Positions 7,413-15,799 of a DNA stretch of 64,000 nucleotides are shown piece by piece. A program made the position numbers and the translations under genes. The notes beneath the pieces are model-generated. The model searched no databases, was not told the origin of the DNA, and was given only the letters and a program-made list of their open reading frames with translations. The stretch's first letter is position 1; each line of letters starts with the position of its first letter. Source of the stretch: RUG11462 sp036308645 (lineage in GTDB: Bacteria; Bacillota; Clostridia; Oscillospirales; Acutalibacteraceae); the NCBI GenBank assembly GCA_036308645.1, contig JAXJVH010000005.1, positions 1 to 64,000 of the forward strand, in the 5' to 3' direction.

Positions 7413-7887
7413 CTTTATCTCCCCTTTCGGTTACCGAGATAAATTGATCTAAAGTATCAGAACTCTGTGCAACTAATTTTTCGGTTGCGGCAATAGCCAG
7501 TTTTGTTATTTCAACCTGAGCGTCCTTTATAATTCTCGAATGTTCATTTTCTGCAACTTCTTTTGCTTTTTCAACAATCTGTTTAGCTTCATCCTTTGCG
7601 GATTGTATCTGCATAGCGGCAATTTGTTCAGCCTCTTTTGCCGCTTTCGCTCTTTTTTCGCTGATTTCACTTTCTACATTTGAAAGGCGTTGTTCATAAG
7701 ATTCTTTCTCTTTTTCGGCTTCCTTTAAGGTTTGTTTAGCCTGATTATCAAGTTCCCTGTAATAATCCGTGCGCTTATCCATAAAGTTTTTAACAGGCTT
7801 ATACAAAAGCATATACAAGCCTACAGCGAGAATAGCAAAGTTAAAAAGATGAAGAAGAATTTGTTGCCAATCTATATTCAAAGGCAT
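7405..7887 (-). CDS. atpF: ATP synthase F0 b subunit
   Basis: The peripheral-stalk subunit, 160 residues. One N-terminal membrane helix (about residues 9-28, LLHLFNFAILAVGLYMLLYK) is followed by a long charged coiled coil rich in E, K, A and Q, as in other b subunits. The C-terminal end would contact the delta domain, which here sits on the alpha chain. The gene overlaps the start of the delta-alpha fusion gene. Length is normal, so it is not a b-delta fusion of the mycobacterial kind. Confidence 0.95.
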   Translation of the reverse strand: MPLNIDWQQILLHLFNFAILAVGLYMLLYKPVKNFMDKRTDYYRELDNQAKQTLKEAEKEKESYEQRLSNVESEISEKRAKAAKEAEQIAAMQIQSAKDEAKQIVEKAKEVAENEHSRIIKDAQVEITKLAIAATEKLVAQSSDTLDQFISVTERGDKDD

Positions 7888-7905
7888 AATTTTTCCTCCT
7901 TTGTT

Positions 7906-8283
7906 TTACAGAACGAATATTACAAGTATAGCGACAACAAGCGCATAAATAATCGCAGTTTCAATAAATACAAGACCAATCATAAGAGCGCTTCTGATTT
8001 TGCCCTCTGCTTCAGGCTGACGAGCGATACCCTCGGCGGATTTTGAAATTGCCATACCCATACCGATAGCGCCGCCGAGTGCGGCAAGACCTACGCCGAT
8101 ACCGGCTGCAACAGCCTTAAATCCTGCTGAATTATCAGCCTCTTCGATTGTTTCGGCAGTTTGTGAAACGGCAGTATCTGCCGCAGTATTTGTATCTGCG
8201 GAAACGGCAAAAGCACCGACAATAATTGTTATAAGCATTAAAATAATAACGCATACCGACATTCTTTTAATTAAAGTTTTCAT
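7906..8283 (-). CDS. atpE: ATP synthase F0 c subunit with N-terminal signal-like extension
   Basis: This 125-residue protein forms the ion-carrying ring. Two hairpin helices flank the conserved polar loop ARQPEA; the carboxylate is Glu108 in FIETAIIY. The helix-1 Gln of Na+-dependent c subunits (I. tartaricus Q32) aligns with Met here, which argues for proton coupling. Unusually, the hairpin is preceded by a basic start (MKTLIKRM), a hydrophobic segment ending in AVSA and a Thr/Glu/Asp-rich linker of about 25 residues, resembling a signal peptide. A TTG further upstream is in frame, but the ATG at 8283 is chosen because AAAGGAG lies 9 nt before it. Normal c subunits are 70-90 residues. Confidence 0.93.
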   Translation of the reverse strand: MKTLIKRMSVCVIILMLITIIVGAFAVSADTNTAADTAVSQTAETIEEADNSAGFKAVAAGIGVGLAALGGAIGMGMAISKSAEGIARQPEAEGKIRSALMIGLVFIETAIIYALVVAILVIFVL

Positions 8284-8319
8284 AATTTTTTGCTCCTTTA
8301 AAATCAAGGCTTTGCGCCC

Positions 8320-8368
8320 ATTAATTTTTTAATTTTTTTAATTTTTTAATTTTCTAATTTTTTAATTT
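8320..8368 (-). promoter_or_regulatory. A/T-rich repeated spacer before atpE (possible translation enhancer)
   Basis: The sequence around the atpB stop and atpB-atpE gap is a run of six near-identical taattttt units, so the mRNA carries repeated AAAAAUUA upstream of the atpE ribosome-binding site. The c subunit is needed in many copies, and unstructured A/U-rich leaders are known to raise atpE translation in E. coli. Function here is inference. Confidence 0.4.
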
Positions 8369-9172
8369 TTTCTGATGAGGCTCCGAAACCTCGCCGTAAT
8401 AAATTGCAGTAAGCAAGGTCAGTACATAAGTCTGAATAATAGCGTGTAAAAGCGTAAACAAAATCGCTACCGCTACAGGTAAAACAAAACTCAAAGATAA
8501 AGAGTAATATACAAGTTCTGTAACAAGCAAACCGCTGAGCAATGCGCCGAAAAGACGAAAACTCATTGAAATCGGAAGTGAAAATTCTTTTAAAGTGCTT
8601 GCCACTCCTCTAAATTTGTTTTCTGCAATACCGCCCGACATTATAATCAAATAAGATAAACAGCCTAAAGATATTGCGGCGTTTATATCCGAAAGCGGAG
8701 CGGGAAGCGCAATAGTATTGCCGTTTACCGCCGTAACCTGAAATCCCATAAGTTCAAAAAGCGTTCCGATAAATATATAGGAACCTGCGCCGAAAATATA
8801 AGCGCCCAAAAACTTATTGCGATGGGGACTGTTTGACTTTGCAAGATTATCAAAAAAACCGACAGCCATTTCAATTACAAGTTGGAATTTTCCCGGTACA
8901 TACTTGAATTTCGGTATAACAAAAATTCTTACAACCGCCGCAAATATCAACAAAATGGCTGTTACCATCATACCCGAAATAAAAGCAGGGTTTACGTTTT
9001 TTATTCCGAACAGGCTTATTACATTTTCCTCATGCAAAACTGCGTCACGCATAGCCTCGCTTAAAGTTTCCGTATTGCCATGACCGTTACCGGTTAAAAT
9101 AATACCGATAATAATCAAAATAAGCAAAACACCCCAACTTATCAAAATAGTATTTCTTCTTTTTTTAGTCAT
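8354..9172 (-). CDS. atpB: ATP synthase F0 a subunit
   Basis: The membrane stator subunit that provides the ion half-channels, 272 residues with about six membrane helices. The essential arginine lies in SMSFRLFGALLSG (about residues 202-214), and the last helices contain LHAIIQTYVLTLLTAIYYGE as in bacterial a subunits. It is the first gene of the operon, downstream of a clear promoter and without an atpI before it. RBS AAGGGGTGG precedes the ATG. Confidence 0.96.
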   Translation of the reverse strand: MTKKRRNTILISWGVLLILIIIGIILTGNGHGNTETLSEAMRDAVLHEENVISLFGIKNVNPAFISGMMVTAILLIFAAVVRIFVIPKFKYVPGKFQLVIEMAVGFFDNLAKSNSPHRNKFLGAYIFGAGSYIFIGTLFELMGFQVTAVNGNTIALPAPLSDINAAISLGCLSYLIIMSGGIAENKFRGVASTLKEFSLPISMSFRLFGALLSGLLVTELVYYSLSLSFVLPVAVAILFTLLHAIIQTYVLTLLTAIYYGEVSEPHQKKLKN

Positions 9173-9280
9173 TAGCCACCCCTTCTTAAAACAAAGAATT
9201 AATATTTTGAAATCCGAAAAATTTCGGCATATTCCTTAAAAAAATATATTTTAATAAAGTATAAATTTTTTATGTGAATA

Positions 9281-9309
9281 ATTTTAATACTTTTATAAAT
9301 TCAAGTCAA
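9281..9309 (-). promoter_or_regulatory. promoter of the ATP synthase operon
   Basis: On the minus strand TTGACT (9304-9309), a 17-nt spacer and TAAAAT (9281-9286), about 110 nt before the atpB start. The rest of the 9173-9372 gap is AT-rich and shows no gene. Confidence 0.75.
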
Positions 9310-9372
9310 TAAAAGTTACATAATTTTAATTTTTCCGAAATATTTTTATATATAAGCATCAAATTCTGCACA

Positions 9373-9400
9373 AAAAAACTCCGCATCATCGGAGTTTTTT
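9373..9400 (-). terminator. terminator overlapping the end of the P-type-ATPase-like gene
   Basis: The aaaaaactccg / cggagtttttt stem with a 6-nt loop. The stop codon of the minus-strand gene at 9386 lies inside the hairpin. Confidence 0.85.
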
Positions 9401-10906
9401 GTTATTATTTAAAAATCCTATTGTAAATAACAATAAAACGTTAATTAAGCACAAATGAACAACGACAATCAACCAAGGCGCCATAGTATTATCATAAATA
9501 AAACATTTAGCAATTTTTGCTTTTAAAGAAAAAGTTCCGGCACCTCCCTGAACTTCACTTTCACCGAACAATACGTTCAATAACTTATCTCCGATACCGC
9601 CGGCATAAATCGCCATAACTGCAAAGTTTACCAATGCGCCGAAAACCGCGCGAATATTTACAAACCATTTATAAATTTTAGCGGATTTTATTGCCTTGAC
9701 AAGTTTTGGCAAAGCCTTTTTTGAAATGTTTTCTTTGCTTAAAGGAAGAACGTTTTTAGTGCTTTCAATCGCTTCCGACGAAACATAGGCAACCGTACCT
9801 TTTACAACTTGTTCGGCGAGTATTTCCTTTATTTTGTCTTCATCGCAACCGCTTTCAAACTGATTAAATCCCGCCGCTACGGCAATTGCTTCTGTCTCGC
9901 CGTCATCGCCGCCACCTAAAAGTTCTGTTTCTATTTTTAAAACATCAGCGATTTTGACTGCTTTTACAACGCCCTCATTTACACGGTTTTCATTCTCAAC
10001 GACAACGTCTTTTGTAAAGAAAATCTTTTTAACACGTGAAAGTTTGTCAACGTCGGATATACTTTCTAAAGCAATACCTTGGCTTTTTAAATTTTTGCGT
10101 ATAAAAAGTCCTGCCTGCAAAACTCCCGAATTTATTGAAAGCGGATTTGCAAACAACAAAAACGCACCTAAAACAAATAACGAATCGATAAACGTAACGC
10201 CTTGTGCAATCTTTAAAACAAACATTAAAACCGCAACCGCCAATGCAATAACAGTATATGTTTTAGAAACAATCGCCGTTATTCGCTCGGATTTTGAAGG
10301 CTCGTTTACGGTACACTCTTCAAAATCAATTTCATAAGGGCAAGGCGAAACAAACGACACTAAAGCCTCGTCGCAAACGCTGAATTTACCTGATTTAAAA
10401 GCCTTATTTACGCCTTTTGAATCTGCACATATATAATCAAAAGCCAAATAATCTCCCTTGCTGACTTTTACAACGTCGCCCTCGGCCAATTCATCAACCG
10501 AAACCGATTTTAATTCTTCGCCAAAAACAACGTTATAATAAGGCTTAATATCTTCATCTTCAAGCAGTTTCTCCGAAAATACAGAGCAGATAAAATCAAA
10601 AACAGCCTTTGAAACCGAATAAATAACCGCTGTCGCTGCGGCTACCAAGAACTTCTGTGAAGCAAAAATCACAAGTACCGCTACGGTTGAAATAAGCGAT
10701 GAATGAACTTTACCGGCTATTAATTTTTCAATAGCCTCAACCGCAATTTTACAGTAGGAAACCGCAATACTCAAAGCATAAATAACAATTGTTGCTTTAT
10801 TTGAAACAACTTTAAAAGAAATAAAAATCAGCATTGCGGAAATAAACACCAAAAGCATATTTATTGCAAAATCATTTCTTGCAGAATTTTTAAACTTATA
10901 ATTCAT
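9386..10906 (-). CDS. degenerate P-type ATPase-like membrane protein (predicted pseudoenzyme)
   Basis: This 506-residue membrane protein has the layout of a heavy-metal P-type ATPase: paired N-terminal helices, an actuator-like segment (DELAEGDVVKVSKGDYLAFD, about 138-158), two further helices, a cytoplasmic region and two C-terminal helices. The catalytic signatures are gone. Where D-K-T-G-T should be, the protein reads FFTKDVVV (about 296-303). The CPC/CPx transport motif is NPLSINSG, and the actuator TGE loop is not evident. It is also about 120 residues short of the usual size, mostly in the nucleotide-binding domain. The coding frame is clean, so it appears maintained rather than decaying. 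The ATG at 10906 is chosen over upstream in-frame starts because AAGGGA lies 9 nt before it. It may be a scaffold or sensor; this is inference. Confidence 0.7.
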   Translation of the reverse strand: MNYKFKNSARNDFAINMLLVFISAMLIFISFKVVSNKATIVIYALSIAVSYCKIAVEAIEKLIAGKVHSSLISTVAVLVIFASQKFLVAAATAVIYSVSKAVFDFICSVFSEKLLEDEDIKPYYNVVFGEELKSVSVDELAEGDVVKVSKGDYLAFDYICADSKGVNKAFKSGKFSVCDEALVSFVSPCPYEIDFEECTVNEPSKSERITAIVSKTYTVIALAVAVLMFVLKIAQGVTFIDSLFVLGAFLLFANPLSINSGVLQAGLFIRKNLKSQGIALESISDVDKLSRVKKIFFTKDVVVENENRVNEGVVKAVKIADVLKIETELLGGGDDGETEAIAVAAGFNQFESGCDEDKIKEILAEQVVKGTVAYVSSEAIESTKNVLPLSKENISKKALPKLVKAIKSAKIYKWFVNIRAVFGALVNFAVMAIYAGGIGDKLLNVLFGESEVQGGAGTFSLKAKIAKCFIYDNTMAPWLIVVVHLCLINVLLLFTIGFLNNNKKLR

Positions 10907-11067
10907 CAGTTCCATTCCCTTTTTCACGAATATTCAATTTATTTTATCATTTTTTATTATTTTCGTCAACACAAAATTATCAAACTATGTGTTTTTTTAA
11001 CAAACAATAAACGCATTTCATAAAATGTAAGGACAGAATTAAATTTCAAGGAAACGGGGTTTTATTT

Positions 11068-11841
11068 TTGATTATTACCGTTATAGGCGGCGACAACCGA
11101 CAAAGAGAACTTGCTCGTCTTCTCAACAAGAATTACGATACGATTTATTTAAGCGGAAATGAAGAAATAAAAACCGCAAAAAGCATTGTAAAAATTTCTG
11201 ATGTAATAATACTGCCTCTGCCCGTAACAAGAGATAATCAAACGATAAACACTACTTCATTTTTGATTTCCGATATATTCGGCTCAACCGATAATAATAC
11301 GGTTATTTTTGCGGGAATGTGTGATAAAATTGATTGCAAATCAACGCTCGTCGACTATAACAAAGATGAAGAATTTACAGAAAAAAATGCGCTTTATACA
11401 GCCGAGAGCGCTGTGGCGCTTGCAATTTTCAACACGCCTTTTTCTTTAAGCGACGCTAACGTTTTAATTCTCGGAAACGGCAGAATAGGCAAAGCGCTCG
11501 GCAATCTTTTAACTCCTTTTTGCAAAAACATTACAGTGAGCGCAAGAAAACAAAAGGACTTTGACTATATTATTTCAAAAGGATTTTCAAATATTAATTC
11601 CAACGAAATCACAGACTTATCCTATTATGACGTAATCATTAACACAATACCTTTTAAAGTTATATCCGAAAATGCGCTTTCCACCGTTTGTGCAAACTCG
11701 ATAATTATAGATTTAGCGTCAAAAAACAGCGGACTTTTTATTGACAGTCCCAATTATATCGACGCCAAGTCGCTCCCCTCGAAATATTGCAGAAAAAGCA
11801 GTGCCAAAGCGTTATACGATTCTGTCATAAAACATTTGTAA
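11068..11841 (+). CDS. dpaA: dipicolinate synthase subunit A
   Basis: With DpaB this makes dipicolinic acid from the lysine-pathway intermediate dihydrodipicolinate in the mother cell, for deposition in the spore core. The 257-residue protein starts with the family motif VIGGDNRQRELARLL, has a central Rossmann dinucleotide-binding motif (VLILGNGRIGKALGNLL, about residues 137-153) and ends with a helical tail. The start is a TTG at 11068 with a purine-rich RBS (AAGGAAACGGGG) upstream. Its presence implies a spore-former. dpaB follows 33 nt later and the pair ends at a terminator at 12493. A sporulation sigma promoter is expected but I could not assign one. Confidence 0.93.
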   Translation: MIITVIGGDNRQRELARLLNKNYDTIYLSGNEEIKTAKSIVKISDVIILPLPVTRDNQTINTTSFLISDIFGSTDNNTVIFAGMCDKIDCKSTLVDYNKDEEFTEKNALYTAESAVALAIFNTPFSLSDANVLILGNGRIGKALGNLLTPFCKNITVSARKQKDFDYIISKGFSNINSNEITDLSYYDVIINTIPFKVISENALSTVCANSIIIDLASKNSGLFIDSPNYIDAKSLPSKYCRKSSAKALYDSVIKHL

Positions 11842-11874
11842 AAAATATTCCCGTAGAAAGGACGGTTTTAGACT

Positions 11875-12447
11875 ATGAATAATGTCAGGGTAGGATTTGC
11901 GCTATGCGGCTCTTACTGCACATTTGCGCGCGTCATACCTGTTATTGAAAGATTAAGCCTTGAAGGCGCTGACATCACACCCATTATGTCGGAAAACGCA
12001 TATTCCACAGACACAAGATTCGGTAAAGCAGAAGAACATATAAATCGAATAGAAAGTATTTGCCGTAAAAAAATTATTTCAACTATTTCCGCCGCCGAAC
12101 CGATAGGCCCTAAAAAGTTGCTTGATATACTTATTATAGAACCTTGCACGGGCAACACGCTGGGAAAACTCGCAAACGGTATTACAGACACCAGCGTAAC
12201 AATGGCGGCAAAAGCGCATTTGAGAAATAATCGTCCTGTTTTAATAGCGGTATCAACCAACGACGGACTTTCGACGAGCGCTAAAAACATAGGGATTTTG
12301 CACAACTGCAAAAATATCTTTTTTGTTCCGTATACTCAAGACGACCCGCTTACCAAAGAATGTTCGTTGGTTGCCGATTTTGATAAAACGATTATCGCAA
12401 TGCACAATGCGCTTGAAAACAGGCAAATGCAGCCTATAATAATTTAA
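11875..12447 (+). CDS. dpaB: dipicolinate synthase subunit B (flavoprotein family)
   Basis: The second dipicolinate synthase subunit, 190 residues, of the flavoprotein/UbiX-PPCDC-like fold. Typical features are the N-terminal VGFALCGSYCTFARVIP, the LDILIIEPCTGNTLGKLANGI segment and the NRPVLIAVSTNDGLS motif. RBS GAAAGGAC precedes the ATG at 11875. It is co-oriented and adjacent to dpaA, as in other spore-formers. Confidence 0.94.
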   Translation: MNNVRVGFALCGSYCTFARVIPVIERLSLEGADITPIMSENAYSTDTRFGKAEEHINRIESICRKKIISTISAAEPIGPKKLLDILIIEPCTGNTLGKLANGITDTSVTMAAKAHLRNNRPVLIAVSTNDGLSTSAKNIGILHNCKNIFFVPYTQDDPLTKECSLVADFDKTIIAMHNALENRQMQPIII

Positions 12448-12492
12448 AAGTATAAAAATTTAAATTATTAGGAATAAATATTGAAATTACAG

Positions 12493-12529
12493 AAAAAGTT
12501 TATTATAATACTATTATAATAGACTTTTT
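12493..12529 (+). terminator. terminator of dpaAB
   Basis: A 17-bp stem with one G-U wobble (aaaaagtttattataat pairs with attataatagacttttt), followed by T-rich sequence. Confidence 0.7.
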
Positions 12530-12548
12530 ATTTTTAAGGATAAATATT

Positions 12549-13727
12549 ATGAAAAACAATCAATCCAAAAAATATATTCAAATCGGTCTTACCATATTTA
12601 CTGCGCTTGCCGCAAGTATTCTTTTGTATTTTATTTTAGACCGACTGCCATCAATCGGAAAAATAATTTCGTTTGTTCTCGAAGCCGTAAAACCGCTTAT
12701 CTACGGTGCGGTCATCGCTTATGTGCTATACCCTGTTTGTATATTTTTTGAACGGCTTTTCGGAAAAATATTTAAAAAAGCAAAGAACCGAAAGATTGCA
12801 AACAAAATAACTCGCGGATTAAGTATCTTTTTAAGTTTAATATTCGGTATCGGCGTTATCGTAATAGTGCTTTATATGGTTATTCCGCAACTTTATGAAA
12901 GCATAAGCAAAATTGTGGCTTCTGCGCCTGCTTACATTGAAAAGATATATGTTTTTGTAGATAATTGGTTCTCTGATAACGATGAATTAAGAAAATCTGT
13001 TTTAGACGCAATTGATAAATACACAAGCGATATCACTTCATTGCTTACAGATTGGAGCGGTCAGATAGGAAACGTAGTTAAAAGTATCGGCGACGGCGTT
13101 TTATCGGTATTTATTGTTACCAAAAACATTTTTATCGGCGTCATAGTAGCTATTTACCTGCTTGCAGACCGACATCAGTTTAAAGAAGCGGTTAAAAGAT
13201 TTATTAATCTTATTTTCAAAAACAATGTTGCCGTTGCCGTTAAAAATGAAATAAAATTTGCAAACGATATTATACTTAACTTTATTTCGGGAAGAATACT
13301 TGATTCTGCGATTGTCGGTATTTTATGCTATATTCTTATGGTAATTTTACAGTTGCCGTTCCCGCTTTTGATTGCTGTTTTAATAGGCGTTACCAATATA
13401 ATTCCTTTCTTCGGACCGTTTATCGGCGCTATTCCCGCAGGATTTCTTATTTTGATTGAAGACCCGATTAAGTGTATTGTTTTTGTTGTTATGATAATCA
13501 TTCTGCAACAGGTCGACGGAAATATTATCGGTCCGAAAATCGTAGGCGGTTCAATAGGGCTTTCAAGTTTTTGGGTACTGTTTGCAATCCTTTTGTTCAG
13601 CGGAATATTCGGAATAACAGGTATGCTTATAGGTGTTCCGTTATTTGCAATTATTTATGATATAATTAAAAAATCCGTAGAATATTTTGAAGAAAAAAAG
13701 AAACTAAAAGAATCAGAAAATAAATAG
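12549..13727 (+). CDS. AI-2E family transporter (YtvI/PerM-type permease)
   Basis: An integral membrane protein of 392 residues with about seven to eight helices. Family hallmarks are AYVLYPVCIFFERLF near the N-terminus, TNIIPFFGPFIGAIPAG at about 283-299 and the C-terminal block QQVDGNIIGPKIVGGSIGLS. Members have been proposed to export autoinducer-2 or small molecules or ions; YtvI of B. subtilis is expressed during sporulation. The neighbouring dpaAB could suggest a sporulation link, but a terminator separates them. The substrate is unknown. Confidence 0.9.
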   Translation: MKNNQSKKYIQIGLTIFTALAASILLYFILDRLPSIGKIISFVLEAVKPLIYGAVIAYVLYPVCIFFERLFGKIFKKAKNRKIANKITRGLSIFLSLIFGIGVIVIVLYMVIPQLYESISKIVASAPAYIEKIYVFVDNWFSDNDELRKSVLDAIDKYTSDITSLLTDWSGQIGNVVKSIGDGVLSVFIVTKNIFIGVIVAIYLLADRHQFKEAVKRFINLIFKNNVAVAVKNEIKFANDIILNFISGRILDSAIVGILCYILMVILQLPFPLLIAVLIGVTNIIPFFGPFIGAIPAGFLILIEDPIKCIVFVVMIIILQQVDGNIIGPKIVGGSIGLSSFWVLFAILLFSGIFGITGMLIGVPLFAIIYDIIKKSVEYFEEKKKLKESENK

Positions 13728-13734
13728 TTTGATT

Positions 13735-13767
13735 AAACCGCTTGAAATTTATTCTTTCAAGCGGTTT
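13735..13767 (+). terminator. terminator after the AI-2E-family gene
   Basis: The perfect stem aaaccgcttgaaa / tttcaagcggttt with a 7-nt loop, followed by tta-rich sequence. Confidence 0.85.
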
Positions 13768-13860
13768 TTAATAAAATATACGCAATTGTTGCAATGCAAC
13801 ATTTTTTTAAATATAAATTTATGAAATTTAACCAAAAATTATGATTTTACATGTAATAGG

Positions 13861-13889
13861 TTGACATAACAGGAAAAATAATAGATAAT
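13861..13889 (+). promoter_or_regulatory. promoter of the GH25 lysozyme gene
   Basis: TTGACA (13861-13866), a 17-nt spacer and GATAAT (13884-13889), 35 nt before the start codon. A small palindrome gttgca-a-tgcaac lies upstream at 13788-13800. Confidence 0.75.
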
Positions 13890-13924
13890 TATAGAAAAAC
13901 ATTGGCAAAAGGACTATATTATCT

Positions 13925-15784
13925 ATGAAAAAACTGACTTCGTTTATTTTGTTTATTATATTAACAATACAAATCGGCGCTTCGGCTTATGCTTTTACAG
14001 ATACCGTAGCCGATCCGTTTACAAATAAAAAATACACACATGACGACAAATTTTCAAACAGCGAGATTATTAACGGAATCGATGTTTCGCAATGGCAAAC
14101 AACCGCTGATTTTAAAAAAGCAAAAGCAGACGGCGCTGATTTTGTTTTTCTCAGAGCCGCTTACAGAGGTACTTCCAAAGGCTCGCTTGTAAAGGATACT
14201 ACTTTTGACAAATATGCCGCAGCCGCAATTAATGCGGGACTGGACGTCGGCGCTTATATATATTCCCAAGCCATCACCGTTGCAGAGGCCAAGGAAGAGG
14301 CTGATTATATTATGGGAATAGTGAAAAATTACAATATAACTCTTCCGATTGTTTTGGATTTTGAATACGATTCAAGCCCTACAAGCCGTCTTCGTGCCGC
14401 TAAATTAACTAACAGAAAGCGAACCGATATATGTCTTGCTTTTTGCGAAAGAGTCGAACAATCAGGCTATACCGCCATGGTTTATGCAAATCAGTCTATG
14501 CTTACAGACGACCTTTACGATGAAGAAATTGCTGAAAAATATGATATATGGCTTGCAAACTATTCTACAAGTCCAAAATACGGCGGTAAATTATACGACT
14601 GCGATTATTCATACTGGCAATATTCCAGCACGGGAAAAATTGACGGTATTTCAGGCAATATCGACTGCAATTTCAGATATTTTACCGCACCGGCGCAAGT
14701 TAAAAATCTTAAAGTTACAAATGAAAAAATTGATAAAACCACTATTTCATGGAACAGAATAAAAGGCTGTTATGGTTACCAAATTTATAAAATAAACCGT
14801 TCAACAGGTGTATTTGAAAAAATTGCAACCTTAAAAGGCGCTTCTTCAACTTCGTACACCGATTATTCTTCAATGGGTTTGCCAAACACTTACAGAGTTA
14901 GGGCAATAACCGCTTACAAGGGTAAATTCTCCGGTGGAAAATATTCGAGTTCAATAGATTCAGACGGCGTATTTATGCTCAATTTAAGTTCAATGGGCGC
15001 AGGATATGCAACGTTTAACTGGCAGGTATATCCGGGTGCATCGGAATATCGTGTATTGAGGGCAAGCGCCGAAAACGGTCAATATATTGAAATAGCAAAT
15101 GTAGACGCAGGAACAACTCATTATACCGATTACACCGAATACGGTTTTAAAACCTATTATTATATGGTTAAAGCGATTTTAAAAGACGATAACGGCGAAA
15201 TAATTGCCAATCAGTATACACCGGTAATGGAGATAATCAAGCCACAGCCGAGCGTTTCAAGCGTATCTCTAAAAAGTTCGAATTCTATTGAAATAAAATG
15301 GACTAATGTCAGCAGTATAACGGGTACGGAAATTTACAGGTCGGCTAATTCAGGCGCTTATAAAAAAATTGCGACGGTATCTTCAACAAAATCAAGTTAT
15401 GTTGACAAAGGGCTTAAAAAAGGTGTAAAATACACTTATAAAATTCGTAATTTTATAAAGTCAAACGGTAAAGCCTACTTCAGCAAATATTCAAATGCAA
15501 AATCGACGATTACTTTAAAAGCGCCTGTAATAAAACTAACCTCCGGTGTAAAATCCGCTAAAATCACCTATGCAAAGGTTTACGGCGCTTCAGGGTATGA
15601 AATATATATGAAAGCGCCCGGCGGCAAATACAAACTCATAAAAACCACTACAGGCTCTTCATATACATACAAAAAACTTACCTCTAAAAAGACGTATCAA
15701 TTTAAAGTGCGCGCATATAGGAAAGTTAACGGTAAAAAGGTTTACAGTTCTTTCTCAAGCACAAAAAGTATAAAATCTAAATAA
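13925..15784 (+). CDS. secreted GH25 muramidase with C-terminal fibronectin-III-like modules
   Basis: This 619-residue exported protein has a signal peptide (residues 1-23, ending SAYA) and a glycoside hydrolase family 25 domain (about 48-255) that cleaves the MurNAc-GlcNAc bond of peptidoglycan. Catalytic candidates are Asp53 in GIDVSQWQ and Asp145/Glu147 in LDFEYD. The rest consists of four Fn3-like modules of about 90 residues (around 257-345, 345-435, 435-525 and 530-619), the last two very Lys/Ser/Tyr-rich (KVRAYRKVNGKKVYSSFSS). The last module closely resembles the C-terminal module of the 1396-residue Cys-rich protein at 33905-38095, which suggests a common way of surface attachment. 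RBS AAAGGAC. It is followed by a membrane protein gene 15 nt later. Confidence 0.9.
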   Translation: MKKLTSFILFIILTIQIGASAYAFTDTVADPFTNKKYTHDDKFSNSEIINGIDVSQWQTTADFKKAKADGADFVFLRAAYRGTSKGSLVKDTTFDKYAAAAINAGLDVGAYIYSQAITVAEAKEEADYIMGIVKNYNITLPIVLDFEYDSSPTSRLRAAKLTNRKRTDICLAFCERVEQSGYTAMVYANQSMLTDDLYDEEIAEKYDIWLANYSTSPKYGGKLYDCDYSYWQYSSTGKIDGISGNIDCNFRYFTAPAQVKNLKVTNEKIDKTTISWNRIKGCYGYQIYKINRSTGVFEKIATLKGASSTSYTDYSSMGLPNTYRVRAITAYKGKFSGGKYSSSIDSDGVFMLNLSSMGAGYATFNWQVYPGASEYRVLRASAENGQYIEIANVDAGTTHYTDYTEYGFKTYYYMVKAILKDDNGEIIANQYTPVMEIIKPQPSVSSVSLKSSNSIEIKWTNVSSITGTEIYRSANSGAYKKIATVSSTKSSYVDKGLKKGVKYTYKIRNFIKSNGKAYFSKYSNAKSTITLKAPVIKLTSGVKSAKITYAKVYGASGYEIYMKAPGGKYKLIKTTTGSSYTYKKLTSKKTYQFKVRAYRKVNGKKVYSSFSSTKSIKSK

Positions 15785-15799
15785 AAAGGTTGTGGGATT

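Noticed and set aside
7906..8283. Na+-coupled c ring
   Set aside because: Glu followed by Thr and a later Tyr resemble the Na+ signature, but the helix-1 Gln position is Met, so proton coupling is more likely.
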